Part shown: piece by piece, positions 12,103 to 23,265 of the stretch
Layout of the letters: every line of letters starts with the position of its first letter
How positions within the stretch are numbered: the first letter of the stretch is position 1
Assembly: GCA_963682025.1 (NCBI GenBank)
Contig: OY821521.1
Span: 57,879,408-57,943,407 of the forward strand
DNA length: 64,000 nucleotides
From: Cordilura impudica
Taxonomy: Eukaryota > Arthropoda > Insecta > Diptera > Scathophagidae
Reading direction: 5' to 3'
Position numbers and translations under genes: made by a program
Notes under the pieces: generated by a model
The model's database searches: none
Told to the model about the DNA's origin: nothing
The model's input: the letters and a program-made list of their open reading frames with translations, nothing else

Positions 12103-12327
12103 ATATCTGTGGTCACAATAACCGCCTAAGTAGAAAATCATGATTTCGAGAAAAAATAACTTTTGACATAAATGTAATGGGGCTTCATTACGACTTCGTT
12201 GAGCAAGTTTTCATTAATAACTTTGTAAAAAAAAACATTGCCAGAGAAATTGGGATAATTGTTAGTATACGTAACTTAAATTGTTCTTAAGACGACTTAG
12301 GCGGTTATCGAATGTGACCACAGATAT
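12103..12327. mobile_element. MITE with TCTGTGGTCA termini, copy 2
   Basis: Inverted ends ATATCTGTGGTCAC with ACCGCCTAAG at the left, and CGACTTAGGCGGTTAT with GTGACCACAGATAT at the right. About 225 bases and non-coding. The same element sits in the right arm at 16537-16761. Confidence 0.8.
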
Positions 12328-12373
12328 TTGTGCGTAAAATCAAATGTTAAATAGGTCTTCAAAATTCATTTTA

Positions 12374-12787
12374 TTTAAAATCAATTATGAAATTTGCATA
12401 TTTTAACAGATCAAAATATATAGTTTTGAGATATTGCGGGTAATCGAAAGTTTTAAGTTTTGGAGTCCTAAAACTAGAATTAGTAATGCGGATAATTTAT
12501 TTTAAACGGCCAGTACTCTTCAGAAAGATTTATTTTGTTTCTTGGAAATTGAGTACTAAAACAATATCAAAAAAAAAATTGCAAAAATATTTTGGGCCAT
12601 AAGAATTCATATTCTGCTTTAAGAGTGCAGATATAAAAATAATGTTTTCGTTGAAACACCCCGATCTTAACTTGTATCCGGAAAAATAATTTTTAATATA
12701 TATATCTTAATTGAATTGTAATAGGTATATATATTGGAAATATTTTGAAGAAATGCTTACTTGATGCCAAACATGTTATAATGTTAT
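12374..12787. other. AT-rich spacer, nothing recognised
   Basis: No coding or repeat signal seen between the inverted-duplication arm and the 141-bp tandem repeat. Confidence 0.5.
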
Positions 12788-13066
12788 GCAAAAAATTTAA
12801 TTATTGTAGATTTTATGGGAACGTATATTAAATTTAAGATATTTAAACAAAGACACACATATTATGTATATAAAGAACCTCAGGTAAAGCTTAAACTGGT
12901 GGAAATTTTATATTTCCGCAAAGCATGCAAAAAAAATTTAATTATTGTAGATTTTATGGGAACGTATATTAAATTTAAGATATTTAAACAAAGACACACA
13001 TATTATGTATATAAAGAACCTCAGGTAAAGCTTAAACTGGTGGAAATTTTATATTTCCGCAAAGCA
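12788..13066 (+). repeat. 141-bp tandem duplication with open frame
   Basis: Two consecutive copies of a 141-base unit, nearly identical. The marker GGGAACGTATATTAAATTTA starts at 12817 and again at 12958. Because 141 is a multiple of three, a plus-strand frame (12815-13072) reads the same 47-residue segment twice (MGTYIKFKIFKQRHTYYVYK and onward). The protein resembles nothing recognised. The frame may be chance, but both copies keep it open. Confidence 0.8.
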
Positions 13067-14345
13067 GAATAACGTGTTCTCTTGTGAAATATGAAAATTA
13101 TTAATATAGGAACCAGAAAAAACTACTAACAATTTCGATATTCTCTTATATAGCTCAACATACTAAACATGTTTGTGCATACCTTTGACTCACCCTTAAT
13201 GTGTTCAACTAACTGATTATATGATACCAAAATCGTTAATAGTTGCTAAGAAGCAAACATGAAAAAAATTAAATTTTTTACAAATCCTAGTTTCAACTCA
13301 ATCTGCGGGATCCACTCGGGATATCTTCCTTCTTATGTTTCTCTTGTAGTATCTGAGATATTAAGATCCAAATTAAAAAAAAAAATTAAGAAACTATAAT
13401 TTTTGTTTGGTTTTTTCTGCAGTGTTCTTAAAATGTTTAACAAATGTCTAAAGAACATGTTGCAACACGGCTAAATAATTCCGACAATTAGAAGTCCGTA
13501 GGCCAAAATTGTGTTATTTTGCTTTTTTCATGAAATGGTCAAAAGTTGTTAAAAACTCGAAATCATAAGCGACAGGAATATAGTATAAGCTCTGAAAGCT
13601 TTTTTCATCTCAACTTGGTCAACTTTGGCTCCCTGCACCTGACCTTTTGTTGTAACAAGCTGTCCCTAAATTTATTAATATGAGAGCATTAAAGCTAAAC
13701 TAGAAGCGCACTAACGGATAGTGTTCCAATCTGAAAAATAGTTTAGAAGTTGCATATTTATTGTCACCTTTTTTTGACTTTGGAACCACTGTAGGATGGC
13801 TATCAGTAAATATTTATGTATTCCGTAAAATTTACAAGAAATTTTCTAGCTTTTATATTATATTATGTGTTGTAAATATATTCTGAATTTTAACTTCACT
13901 GCCAACAAACTCATCAATTTACCCAAATCTTAAGGAAGGGGTTATAAAATTTTATGTTAGAAATACTGTAAATTCTTGTTTTGTGTCAAGTTTTATGACA
14001 TTTAATGCTGACGACGTTGATGTTTGTTGTTGAACACAACATCTCAGTCTCAGTGAAAACCTTACAATGAAAATAATGAACAAAGTAAATAAATTAACTT
14101 GTGAATGGGATTTAATTAAGGGTTTTGGTGGTGGTTTACTATACAACTTACACTTGGAATTCAATTTATGCAAAATAAAGTTTTATTAACAGAACAAGAA
14201 AATTACCTGAAAATAAAAAGAAAAAGAGTGGGAGTTAATAAAAATAAAATATTTTGTGAAATGTTTAAAGAAATTTAAAAAAAAAATATAAAAGAATTAT
14301 AAGAAAACCAATTGAAGAATTTATAAATCTTTTTAATTAAAATTG
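13067..14345. other. Unassigned AT-rich DNA
   Basis: About 1.3 kb without a recognised gene or shared repeat. The minus-strand frame at 13952-14173 is short and unlike any known family. Confidence 0.45.
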
Positions 14346-14645
14346 CTAAGAATTAAAAAGAAAATAAAATAAAATAAAATAAAATAAAATAAAATAAAAT
14401 AAAAGAAAATAAATGGAAAGAAAAGAAAATAATATCAAATAAAATAAAAAAAATAAAATAAAATAAAATCAAAAAAATATAATATAAAATAAAATAAATA
14501 AAATAAAATAAATAAAATAAAAAATAAATAAAAATAAAGATAAAATAAAATAAAATCAAATAATATACAATAAAAATATAAAATTAAATTAAATAAAAAA
14601 AAAATAAATTGAAATAAAAAAAAAAAAAAAAATAAAAAAAATGAA
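14346..14645. repeat. (AAAAT)n pentanucleotide array 1
   Basis: Long irregular run of AAAAT units with expansions to AAATAAAAT and occasional C or G interruptions. The minus-strand frames rich in F, I, L and Y are translations of this microsatellite. Confidence 0.95.
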
Positions 14646-15045
14646 AAATAAAACAAAACAAAAACTGAGAATAGTGGAAATTAAAAGTATAAATGCAAAA
14701 ATATTAAAAAAATTCAAAAATAAGTATTGTTTGTTTGGACAGAGTTGTATCTTCTGAAATTAATACGAAGTAAAAGCTGTATGGTATGAAAACTGATTCT
14801 AACCAAACTGTTCGCAGGCCTGACTTTAGGTGAGTGTGTTAAAGCGCTGACAAAAAGCGCAAGAACGAGTATATGTGAAGGATCACGGTTCAAATCTCAC
14901 GGCCGCCCTAAGTAGAAAAATTTCATATAGAAACAATCTATTCAATTATAACATAACAATTATCACAATGTCCAATAAATCGCTCATGAAGTGTAGTTAA
15001 GAATTTTTGAAATATATGTTTTCTTCTTTTCTACCACGCACCATA
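14646..15045 (+). mobile_element. SINE-like unit with tRNA-like Pol III promoter, copy 1
   Basis: The unit contains a B-box-like GGTTCAAATCT at 14887-14897 and an upstream A-box-like GAGTGTGTTAAAGCGCTGAC. The arrangement resembles a Leu- or Ser-type tRNA head. A non-tRNA body follows, ending ACCACGCACCATAG, and then an A-rich tail that merges into AAAAT repeats. A second copy lies at 15576-15994. I could not fold a full cloverleaf, so this is tRNA-related rather than a tRNA gene. A segmental duplication of an old tRNA pseudogene is the alternative. Confidence 0.5.
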
Positions 15046-15575
15046 GAAAAAATAAAATAAAATAAAATAAACTGAAATAATATAAAATAAAATAAAATAA
15101 AATAAAATAAAATAAAATAAAATAAAATAAAATAAAATAAAATAAAATGAAATAAAATAAAATAAAATAAAATAAAATAATCTAAAATAAAATAAAATAA
15201 AATAGAATAAAATAAAATAAATAAAATAAAACAAAATAAAATAAAATAAAATAAAATAAAATAAAATAAAATCAAATAAAATAAAAAAATAAAATAAAAT
15301 AAAATAAAATAAAATAAAATAAAATAAAATAAAATAAAAGAAAATAAATGAAAAGAAAAGAAAATAATATAAAATAAAATAAAATAAAATAAAATAAATA
15401 AAATCAAAAAAATATAATATAAAATAAAATAAATAAAATAAAAAATAAATAAAAATAAAGATAAAATAAAATCAAATAATATACAATAAAAAAATAAAAT
15501 TAAATTAAATAAAAAAAAAATAAACTGAAATAAAATAAAAAAAACAAAATAAAAAAATAAAAAAATAAAACCAAA
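15046..15575. repeat. (AAAAT)n pentanucleotide array 2
   Basis: About 0.5 kb of AAAAT units between the two SINE-like units, more regular than array 1. The minus-strand frames at 14997-15407 and 15031-15234 are microsatellite translations. Confidence 0.95.
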
Positions 15576-15994
15576 CTAAAACTGAGAATAGTGGAAATTA
15601 GAAGTATAAATGCAAAAATATTAAATAAATTAAAAAATAAGTATTGTTTGTTTGGACAGAGTTGTATATTCTGAAATTAATACGAAGTAAAAGCTGTATG
15701 GTATGAAAACTGATTCTAACCAAACTGCTTGCAGGCCTGACTTTAGGTGTGTTAAAGCGCTGACCAAAAAGCGCAAGAACGAGTTATGTGAAGGATCACG
15801 GTTCAAACCTCACGGCCGCCCTTAGTAGAAAAATTTCATATAGAAACAATCTTTTCAATTATAACATAACAATTATCACAATGTCCAATAAATCGCTCAT
15901 GAAGGCTGAAATGCCAGAAACCGGTCCGATTAAGAATAGAGTGTAGTTAAGAATTTTCGAAATATATGCTTTCTTCTTTTCTACCACGCACCAT
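15576..15994 (+). mobile_element. SINE-like unit with tRNA-like Pol III promoter, copy 2
   Basis: Closely similar to 14646-15045, with B-box-like GGTTCAAACCT at 15800-15810 and GTGTGTTAAAGCGCTGACC upstream. It differs by about 35 extra bases around ATGCCAGAAACCGGTCC near 15908-15942 and by a short deletion in the A-box region. It is followed by the same ACCACGCACCATAG body end and an AAAAT tail. Confidence 0.5.
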
Positions 15995-16485
15995 AGAAAA
16001 AATAAAATAAAATAAAATAAACTGAAATAATATAAAATAAAATAAAATAAAATAAAATAAAATAAAATAAAATTAAATAAAATAAAATTAAATAAAATAA
16101 AATAAAATAAAATAAAATAAAATAAAATAAAATAAAATAAATTAAAATAAATTAAAATAAATTAAAATAAAATAAAATAAAATAAGATAAAATAAAATAA
16201 AATAAAATAAAATAAAATAAAATAAAATAAAATTAAATAAAATAAAATAAAATAAAATAATATAAAATAAAACAAAATAAAATAAAATAAAATAAAATAA
16301 ATAAAATAATATAAAATAAAATAAAAAAATATTATAAATAATTATAAAATAAATAACATAAAATATAAGAATTAAATTAAATAGAACACATTAAAAAAAA
16401 TATGATATAAAATAATATATAATAAAATAAAATAATAGAAATAAATTAAATAGAACAAAATAAAAAAAAATATAGTATAAAATAA
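15995..16485. repeat. (AAAAT)n pentanucleotide array 3
   Basis: Continuation of the A-rich tail of SINE-like copy 2 into about 0.5 kb of AAAAT units. It becomes irregular (AATTAAATT, AATATAAAAT) towards the right arm of the inverted duplication. Confidence 0.95.
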
Positions 16486-16536
16486 AATAGTAAAACGAAT
16501 TCTGAAGACTTATTTAACATTTAATTTTACGCGCAA

Positions 16537-16761
16537 ATATCTCTTGTTACAATCAATACCCGCCTAAGTCGTCTTAAAAATAATTTGAGTTATGTATGCT
16601 ATCATATATCCCCATTTCTCTAACAATATTTTTTACAAAGTTGTGAATGAAAACATGCTGAACTATGTCGTCGTGAAGCCCCATTACATTTATATCAAAA
16701 GTTATTTTTCTCGAAATCATGATTTTCTACTTAGGCGGTTAATGCTTGTGACGACAGATAT
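16537..16761. mobile_element. MITE with TCTGTGGTCA termini, copy 3
   Basis: Mirrored counterpart of 12103-12327 within the right arm. Its left end is ATATCTCTTGTTAC and its right end ACGACAGATAT, both slightly decayed. The frame at 16592-16819 crosses the element and is not credible. Confidence 0.75.
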
Positions 16762-16969
16762 TACCAATTTCTTTTGTAATTCTGACTTGAACTTGGAAGG
16801 ACTTAATTTTTACATTTGAGGTCATCTAAGAGCACATTAAGTTACTGATTTACAATAAATGGGCGCGATCGGATAAGTGAAAGTGTCACCACCTATACAA
16901 AGTATATATATTATATTATTTTACTATAATACTATAAAAGAGAAAGCCTGGACACTTTGATCGAGTCCA

Positions 16970-17312
16970 TCTATAATATTAATAGGCAAGACGATTCTTT
17001 GTGACCGATATAAAAACTATATTTAGTAACCGATTTTGACAAAACATACCTCATTTGAAAAGATTTCTTTTTAACTGTCTACCAGATTTACAGACTTGCA
17101 TCGTCTGGACCATTTTTTTTTTTTTGTGTAATGCTAATTTAAAGTTGCTACCAACACATATTTAATATAAATATCAAAAGCCCCATGCTGAATTGTGAAT
17201 TGGATAAAATTGATTAGCATACCTTTAGGCTCTTATAAGTATATTTGTTAAATACAAGAAAATATAATTTCCTAGAATTTCCACTCAAATTTCGAGGGCT
17301 GGGCTCTCCTAG
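16970..17312 (+). mobile_element. Non-autonomous Helitron inside the right arm
   Basis: Starts TCTATAATATTAATAGGC after A and keeps the body motifs ACCAGATTTACAGACTTGCA and AATTTAAAGTTGC-like sequence. It ends with a decayed hairpin (CTCAAATTTCGAG), a spacer and CTAG. Mirrored copy of 11535-11899. Confidence 0.8.
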
Positions 17313-17460
17313 GAAGACTTTAATGTGAGTAGTCAGATAAAAAATGAGCGGGATAGCACCTCCTAAACAAAAAATATGAAGTACTTTAAAAGCGACAGTC
17401 TTGAACAGACAAGTACATTAATTACTAATGGGAATACTCGTGGAAATTTTGGGCGGAATC

Positions 17461-17975
17461 AAAAAAAAAAAAAAAAAATTAAATAAAATAAAACAAAATA
17501 AAATAAAATAAAATAAGATGAAATAAAAATAATAAAATACACTGAAATAAAATAAAGTTAAAAAAAAATAAAACAAACTAAAATAAAACAAAATAAAACA
17601 ATAAAATAAATAAATTAAAATAAAATAACATACAATAAAATAAAATTAAAATATTAACTATAATAAAAAAAATAAATATTATAAAATAAAATAAAAATAT
17701 AATATAAAATAAAATAAAATAAACTGAAATTAAATAAAATAAACTGATATATAATAAAATAACATAAATAAAATAAAAAAATAAAATAATAATAAAATAA
17801 AATAAAATAAAACAAAAATATCATATAAAAAAAATTAAATAAAATAAAAATTGAAAAAAATAACAAAATGAAATAAAAAAAAAATAAAATAAAGTGAAAT
17901 AAAATAATATAAAATTATATACAAAAAAAAATATAAAGGGAATGCAATAAAATAAAATATAATGAAGTGAAATAA
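17461..17975. repeat. (AAAAT)n-like array 4
   Basis: A run of 18 A's followed by about 0.5 kb of irregular AAAAT, AAACA and AATAT units. Less regular than arrays 1-3 and outside the right arm. Confidence 0.9.
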
Positions 17976-17987
17976 TACATATATATA

Positions 17988-18638
17988 ATTATAGTCATTG
18001 AAGACTATACGATACAGTCTAACGTAATTTTGGAGAAACTAATACGATATAGAAAATAAGCATTAACGATATATGAGTGGCATTATTACGCATTGGTTGC
18101 CGCAACTATGAAAAAGTTCATATTGAAAGCTATTTTCATATGAGGACTGGATCGAAAAATAGGTAAATCAAGACCACATTTGGCAAAGTAACTTATTTTC
18201 TCAAAAAACATACAAACTAAATGTGAGAAAAATGTATGCAATCTTTTTTGTTGTGTTAGATTTAGCTGAAAATGGTGAAACAATTTTTGACAGGGAACTT
18301 GCGTGTGTTTTCAAATATAAAAATAGAGAAAATTTTTCCAAGTGTAATGTGATCGTTTGGATCTTACGCTAACTTAAATCAATATAATAGGGGTCGGTGA
18401 CTAGATCTGAACTTACTAAGATTTTCATCAATTTCAATAGCGATCGTTAACAGAAGCCGATATACCAAATTCCATAATAATGTATTCACATTTGCGACCT
18501 GTAGTATTATTACAAGGTTACGTTTACATACAGACGGACAGGTGGAGTAATTATGAGTCAATTGGTAAAATTAGAAGTGGGTTGTTACAAACACCAGCAC
18601 AAACTAATTTTACCCTGGCCACAGGGTAGTATAGGGTG
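17988..18638 (+). mobile_element. Mini-me-like element, diverged copy
   Basis: Collinear with the better copies at 30.6-32.2 kb but strongly diverged. It begins ATTATAGTCATTGAAGACTA with ACGATAC and keeps GAAAAAGTTCATATTGAAAG, TTTGCGACCTGTAG and ACATACAGACGGACAGG. It ends CAGGGTAGTATAGGGTGC. Non-coding; the small minus-strand frames here are chance. Confidence 0.75.
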
Positions 18639-19335
18639 CAACTTAAAAATACAAGCATCCTTTGACTGCGCAACGTCGCTAGATCTGCATAGGTTCAAAC
18701 TATAAAACACATTATGCGAAAAATTTTTCTCATATATTTCATATAGTTTCCTTTTCTTTTTTTTGGCTACACTAATAAACTTCATAGAAGAAGACTGGCA
18801 TATGAAGTCATAAAATGCTGGGGATATGATTAACTTCAATTTTGTTAGGAAATTTTCTACACAACAATTGTAGACAAAAAAAAAATAATAAAAATAATAA
18901 AAAAATCAAATTTGAGGCAACACAGACGAATAACAGACATACTCGTACTCGTAACAAACAAAACAATATTGTAAAGATGGTAAAGCAAAACAGTCATAAT
19001 CAAAGGTAAGTTTATTTCTATTATGATTCATATTTGGAAAAGAACACACGTTATTGTTTGTGTTTTTTTATTTGTTTTTTCTTACAGAGATTTTTATCTT
19101 GTAGCATCGTCCTTACTGGCAACGATGATACAGATGCAGATGATGATTAAGATTATGAAAATGATGCAGTGCTTTCCATCTAGTATGACAAGAGAAATAT
19201 TTTCTTTCTATAGAAGTGAAATCTGTAGTACACAATTCACAATTTTCGTTCAGAATATTTGATATTTAATACTGTGTTCAAATGAAAAGGTGACTTTTAA
19301 ATTTGAACATCTGGCGTTTAACACTTAACATTTTA
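18639..19335. other. Unassigned DNA with short CAGATGATGATT-like run
   Basis: Nothing recognised. The frame at 19023-19262 includes a Met- and Lys-rich stretch from a GATGAT-type run and resembles no family. Confidence 0.45.
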
Positions 19336-19339
19336 AAAC

Positions 19340-20400
19340 TGTCTGATTTTGTCATTCCATTAAATTTTGTTGGCGTAATGCGATTTATTTTAAGGAGAGA
19401 AAGATATTGCAGACGGCCTTTGGTGACACCAGGCTATCTCCAAAAAAAATTGTTGACAAGTGGTGAAAACGGGTTTCAAGAAGACAGAGATCGCTATGGA
19501 AAGAACAAACCATCAAGTGAGGAAAGATATGTCGATTGACAACTAGCAATAGTATTGACTTTTCAAAAGGATCAGTGAACACATTTGAAAAAAATATTTT
19601 TGGTTCAAATGCTCCAAATTTCGATTGGTTCTAAAAATACCACATAAAAACAACAGCGGCGCATTAATATCCCTGATATAATCCTTTCTGACTACCACAA
19701 CGAAGTGAACTTCGTCGTTATGGTTGGTGGGGCTTGGATCTAAACCCACGACCAAAACAAGTGACTTTCGTGCCAAAGGTGAAGATGGCTGAAAAAATCA
19801 CGTCAAGGTCATGTTAACAGTTTTCTGCGATTATCGTCATATGGCGCATTATAAATTTCTTCATCCGGGCCAAAAACTTAACAAGAAATATTATTTGAGT
19901 GTTGTGTGTCATTTGAATGTAGCCAGCGATGCCAACTTATTTTAAATTTGTTAATGACAAATAGTTTGAGACAGCGCTGTTACAATGATTCCAAATATTA
20001 GATAACGTACTTGGCTCATTTTTAGCAGAAGACAAATAGTGAACCTGGAAGTCGAAGTCCAAAATATGGACTAAACAAAACATTTTGATGACATATAAAT
20101 AGGATGATTGCAACTACATGGAAATTTGATCATTTGGAGCTTATAGTTCTGAAATGGCCTGTTTTAATCATATTATTGAAGCATCGGACAAACAATTAAT
20201 CAAAACAAAAAAAAAAAACTGAGTTCACAATGTCTCTTATTTACTAGCTAAGAGCTTATAATTGCCATCTAATTTTACAACATTAAAAAAATATATTAAA
20301 TCAGCGATGAAAATGTTGACAATGCAGCATGAAGCTATTCGTAAAAAGAGGGCAGAATTATGGGCAGGCCACTCTTAGATTTTGCACTAAGATAAGACAC
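19340..20400 (+). pseudogene. Mariner transposase relic, interrupted
   Basis: Fragments of a mariner-family transposase in several frames. They include ILQTAFGDTRLSPKKIVDKW (N-terminal helix-turn-helix region near 19408-19467) and, near 19780-19915, a stretch matching the core after the first aspartate (KVKMAEKITSRSCQQF-like and RHMAHYKFLHPGQ, then NKKYYLSVV). After an unrelated 0.4-kb segment, EAIRKKRAELWAGHS resumes at about 20330-20376, which continues the same protein towards the second catalytic block. Stops and frameshifts are numerous. The 3' end is lost where the RTE-like LINE begins. Confidence 0.75.
19919..20316. other. 0.4-kb segment inserted in the mariner relic
   Basis: Unrelated DNA separates two contiguous parts of the transposase. 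A short GCGATG occurs at both edges (19926 and 20303) and an A-run of 12 lies near 20207. It may be a small non-autonomous element, but no family was recognised. Confidence 0.5.
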
Positions 20401-20404
20401 CTTC

Positions 20405-22985
20405 CCACGTTGCATTTGTATAAGCTTGGTGTGACTTCTGTCTGTTCAATAAACTCCAAAGGCCACCACGGGAACACCGTTTTTTATCAATTGAGGAGAC
20501 AAAAGCGGGATGGCGACTAAAACTGAAATGATTAACGAAACTACTACAATGACTACAACAGAAATTAAAGAATCTCCTACTACGATGAAGACCTTAGGCA
20601 CACGAAAATGGATAAGAATTGGACAATAGAACGTAAGAACGCTTAGAGAAACATCAAGACTCGCATAATTAGAGTCGCAATTGGTTAAATTCAATGTTTC
20701 TGTCTTGGGTATAAGTGAAATGTTGTGGTGTGGTAGTGGTGTAATAATATCTGCAAAAGGAATGTTGCGATATATAGTCGGGAAAAAAAATAGGAGCGAA
20801 AGTGGAGTTGCTTTTATAATATCGAAGGATATAAAAAATCTCTAAGCTCATGGAGCCCAATCTCCGATTGTATAATAACAGCCCGCTTCTTCAGCAAGGT
20901 CGGAAAATGCATCACAATCGTCCAATATTACGCACCAACAGAGGATGCTGAGGATTCAACTAAAGATGAGTTCTACAATGAGTTAACTGCTACAATCCGC
21001 AACATACCAAATCGTGATATTCTCTTGATGACAAGAGATTTTAATGCAAAGATTGGCACTGACAACCATGCCCTAACTCACATCATGGGAACACATGGCA
21101 TGGGAATTAAAAACAACAATGGAGAAAGATTTTGAGAATTCTGTGAAACTTTTGATCTGGTGATTGGTGGTTCAATCTGTCCTTACAAAGATATTCATAA
21201 ATACACGTGGACATCCCCAAATGGTAATACGCGGAATAAGATATATTATATTTGTGTTTGCCGAAGCAGCTGCAGGAGCGAATAATATGAAAGAGCTCCA
21301 TCAACTAATATGTCGACTTTCGAATCAAAACATAAGCCATAAAGGATACAAATGTCAGCTACTTACCAACCTAGAAGATCAAACTCGTTGGTGGAAGCAA
21401 CATTTCGAAAGCATTGGTAACATCGACGAAGACAACAACGTACAAAACTCCTCATCTTCTTTCGTAGCAACTACAACTGCTAATCACATAATAGCTAACA
21501 ATGATCCAAGTTTCGATGAAATTACATGCGCTATTTTAGAACTTTAAAGAAACAAAGCACATGGGGAAGATGGCATTCCGCCAGAGCTCTTTCAAGCTAA
21601 TCCTGCAATAGCAGCAGAAATTTTACAACCTTATATTCGTGAGGCTTGCACAAATGCACAGTTTCCTACAAAAGGAGCCATCATTAAGCTTCCAAAGTAA
21701 AACGATTTGACCAACTACGATAACTGGAGGGGAATCACCTTGCTCAACACTATTTATAAAGTAATTTCTGCAATAATAAATAATAGACTGCAGTGCGTTG
21801 AGCAGACACTGCGAGGCAAACAGGCAGGTTTTCGGCCACATCGGAATTGTTTAGATCAGACAAATACTCTTCATGTCATAATAGAACTGTTCGTACAGTG
21901 GCGTACATCGCTTTATTTAGTCTTTGTGGACTTTAGAAAGGCATTCGATTCGTGGCGCAATATGGGACGCATTAAGAGCTAAGGGCGTACCGTCTAAACT
22001 TATAAACCTCATCAAGGCTATGTACACCAACTCCTCACTATAATTTCGTCACAATGAGATGACAAGTGAATCCTTCAGCACAAACGCAGGGGTGAAACAG
22101 GGTTGTCCTCTTTCTCCATTGCTTTTTACCGTGGTACTGGATGAAGTAATGTTAAAACTATGTGCGAAGAAAAGGGGTATTATATGGGGCTTTGGCAAAC
22201 ATCTGGAAGACTTGGATTTCGCAGACTATATCTGCCTCATTTGGCACAAATTTAACAACATGCAAAGCAAAGTGGGCGATTTAGTCAAGTTAGCAGGGGC
22301 CGTTGGTTTAGAAATAAACATTGATAAAACACATGCAATGCGAATTAACAAAAGACCAGATGATTAGGTTTGTAAAGCTATTTTGTTATCTGGGTTGCAT
22401 GATGTCAATTGATGGTGGTGTGAAGGACGATGTGTCTAGCAGGGTAAAAAAGGCAATGTCAGTATTTGCGCACCTCAATAAAACGTGACGGGGCCCACAA
22501 AAATAACAAAACAAAAAATCGGAATATTCAATGCTTGCGTAAAATCTACACTACTTTATGGAAGCAAAACTTGGCTGATAACAAACACTATAGCACAGAC
22601 ACTCCAAGTATTTATAAACAAATGTCTACGAATAATATGTCGAATATTTTGGTCAAATGAAATCACAAACTCAGAGTTCTGGAGGCTGACAAAGGAAGAA
22701 CGAATAGTTCGTCAAATTACAAGAAAAAAATGGAGATGGATAGGACATACTCTCCGTTAACCTATTGGCTGCGTTAAGAGAGCCGCCTTAGAATGGAATC
22801 ACCAAGAAAGCCGGCGCTCCGGTCGTCCAAAAAATACATGGCGTAGAACAATTTTAAATGAACTTAAGAAAGTAAACAAATCCTTTGATGAAATTAAATT
22901 AATTTGTAATGATAGAATTAGTTGGAATTTTATTGTAAAAGCCTTATGTTCCCAAGTGGAATAAATAAAGGTATAAAAAAAGAAA
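20405..22985 (+). pseudogene. RTE-like LINE, degenerate endonuclease and reverse transcriptase
   Basis: The remains run 5' to 3'. A start region lies at 20510 (MATKTEMINETTTMTTTEIK). Apurinic endonuclease blocks follow: NVRTLRETSRLA, then IVQYYAPTEDAEDSTKDEFY and DFNAKIGTDN, then YTWTSPNG at about 21204. There is a deletion between that point and the linker (KELHQLICRLSNQ). Reverse transcriptase blocks are GEDGIPPELF, NYDNWRGITLLNTIYKVISA, FVDFRKAFDS (motif A, about 21920), GVKQGCPLSPLLF and LDFADYICL, in which the second catalytic Asp of FADD is Tyr. The C-terminus WRWIGHTLR and GRPKNTWRRTILNELKK ends near 22960, before an A-rich tail. It has several stops and frameshifts and is dead. Confidence 0.85.
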
Positions 22986-22989
22986 AAAA

Positions 22990-23265
22990 AACGTAGTAGT
23001 AGGACCGACAGCAGGATTTGCACCTACTTTTCTACCTCGATCAAATCGACCGCCTTTCCAGTATTGTCGTGTGGATTACGGACGCCACCGTAATACCAGA
23101 GCGTATTGCCTTACTTGCAACAAATCAGTTTGTGCAGAGCAATTAACATTGCTAACATTGCTGCATCGTTGCAATACCTGCACACTCGAACTGGAACATC
23201 AGCAGGAAGAATCACAACACAACAGTTATTTATTTAATTTTCTCATGTATTTTAATATTAAATAA
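22990..23265 (+). pseudogene. Zinc-ribbon fragment, possibly piggyBac-type transposase C-terminus
   Basis: An open frame reads PTAGFAPTFLPRSNRPPFQY, then CRVDYGRHRNTRAYCLTCNK and SVCAEQ. The spacing C-x16-C-x2-C-x4-C resembles the C-terminal zinc ribbon of piggyBac-type transposases, where the first Cys is normally part of a CxxC; here it is C-R-V-D, so one ligand is lost. It sits directly after the LINE tail. A different transposon zinc finger is possible. Confidence 0.4.

Larger units (their letters stand above)
11414..12373. repeat. Left arm of large inverted duplication
   Basis: This segment is the reverse complement of 16490-17460, with moderate divergence. The match starts at GATTCCGCCCAAATTTTCCA and continues through a Helitron, a unique stretch (ACTTATCCGATCGCGCCCAT) and a MITE, to about AAAATTCATTTTA. 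Both nested elements occupy the same positions in the two arms, so they were present before the duplication. The arms are about 4.1 kb apart. Confidence 0.85.
16490..17460. repeat. Right arm of large inverted duplication
   Basis: Reverse complement of 11414-12373. It contains the same MITE and Helitron in mirrored order and ends at GGAAATTTTGGGCGGAATC. It has a few extra bases relative to the left arm, including a segment near 17390-17420. Both a transposon with very long inverted ends and a segmental inverted duplication are possible. Confidence 0.85.

Noticed and set aside
14820..14910. A functional tRNA gene of Leu or Ser type
   Set aside because: A B-box-like and an A-box-like segment are present, but no complete cloverleaf or convincing anticodon arm could be drawn; called tRNA-related repeat instead.
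14353..15407. Hydrophobic F/I/L/Y-rich frames resembling membrane proteins
   Set aside because: They are translations of (AAAAT)n on the minus strand.
19543..19776. Minus-strand frame of 77 codons
   Set aside because: It is antisense to the mariner transposase relic.
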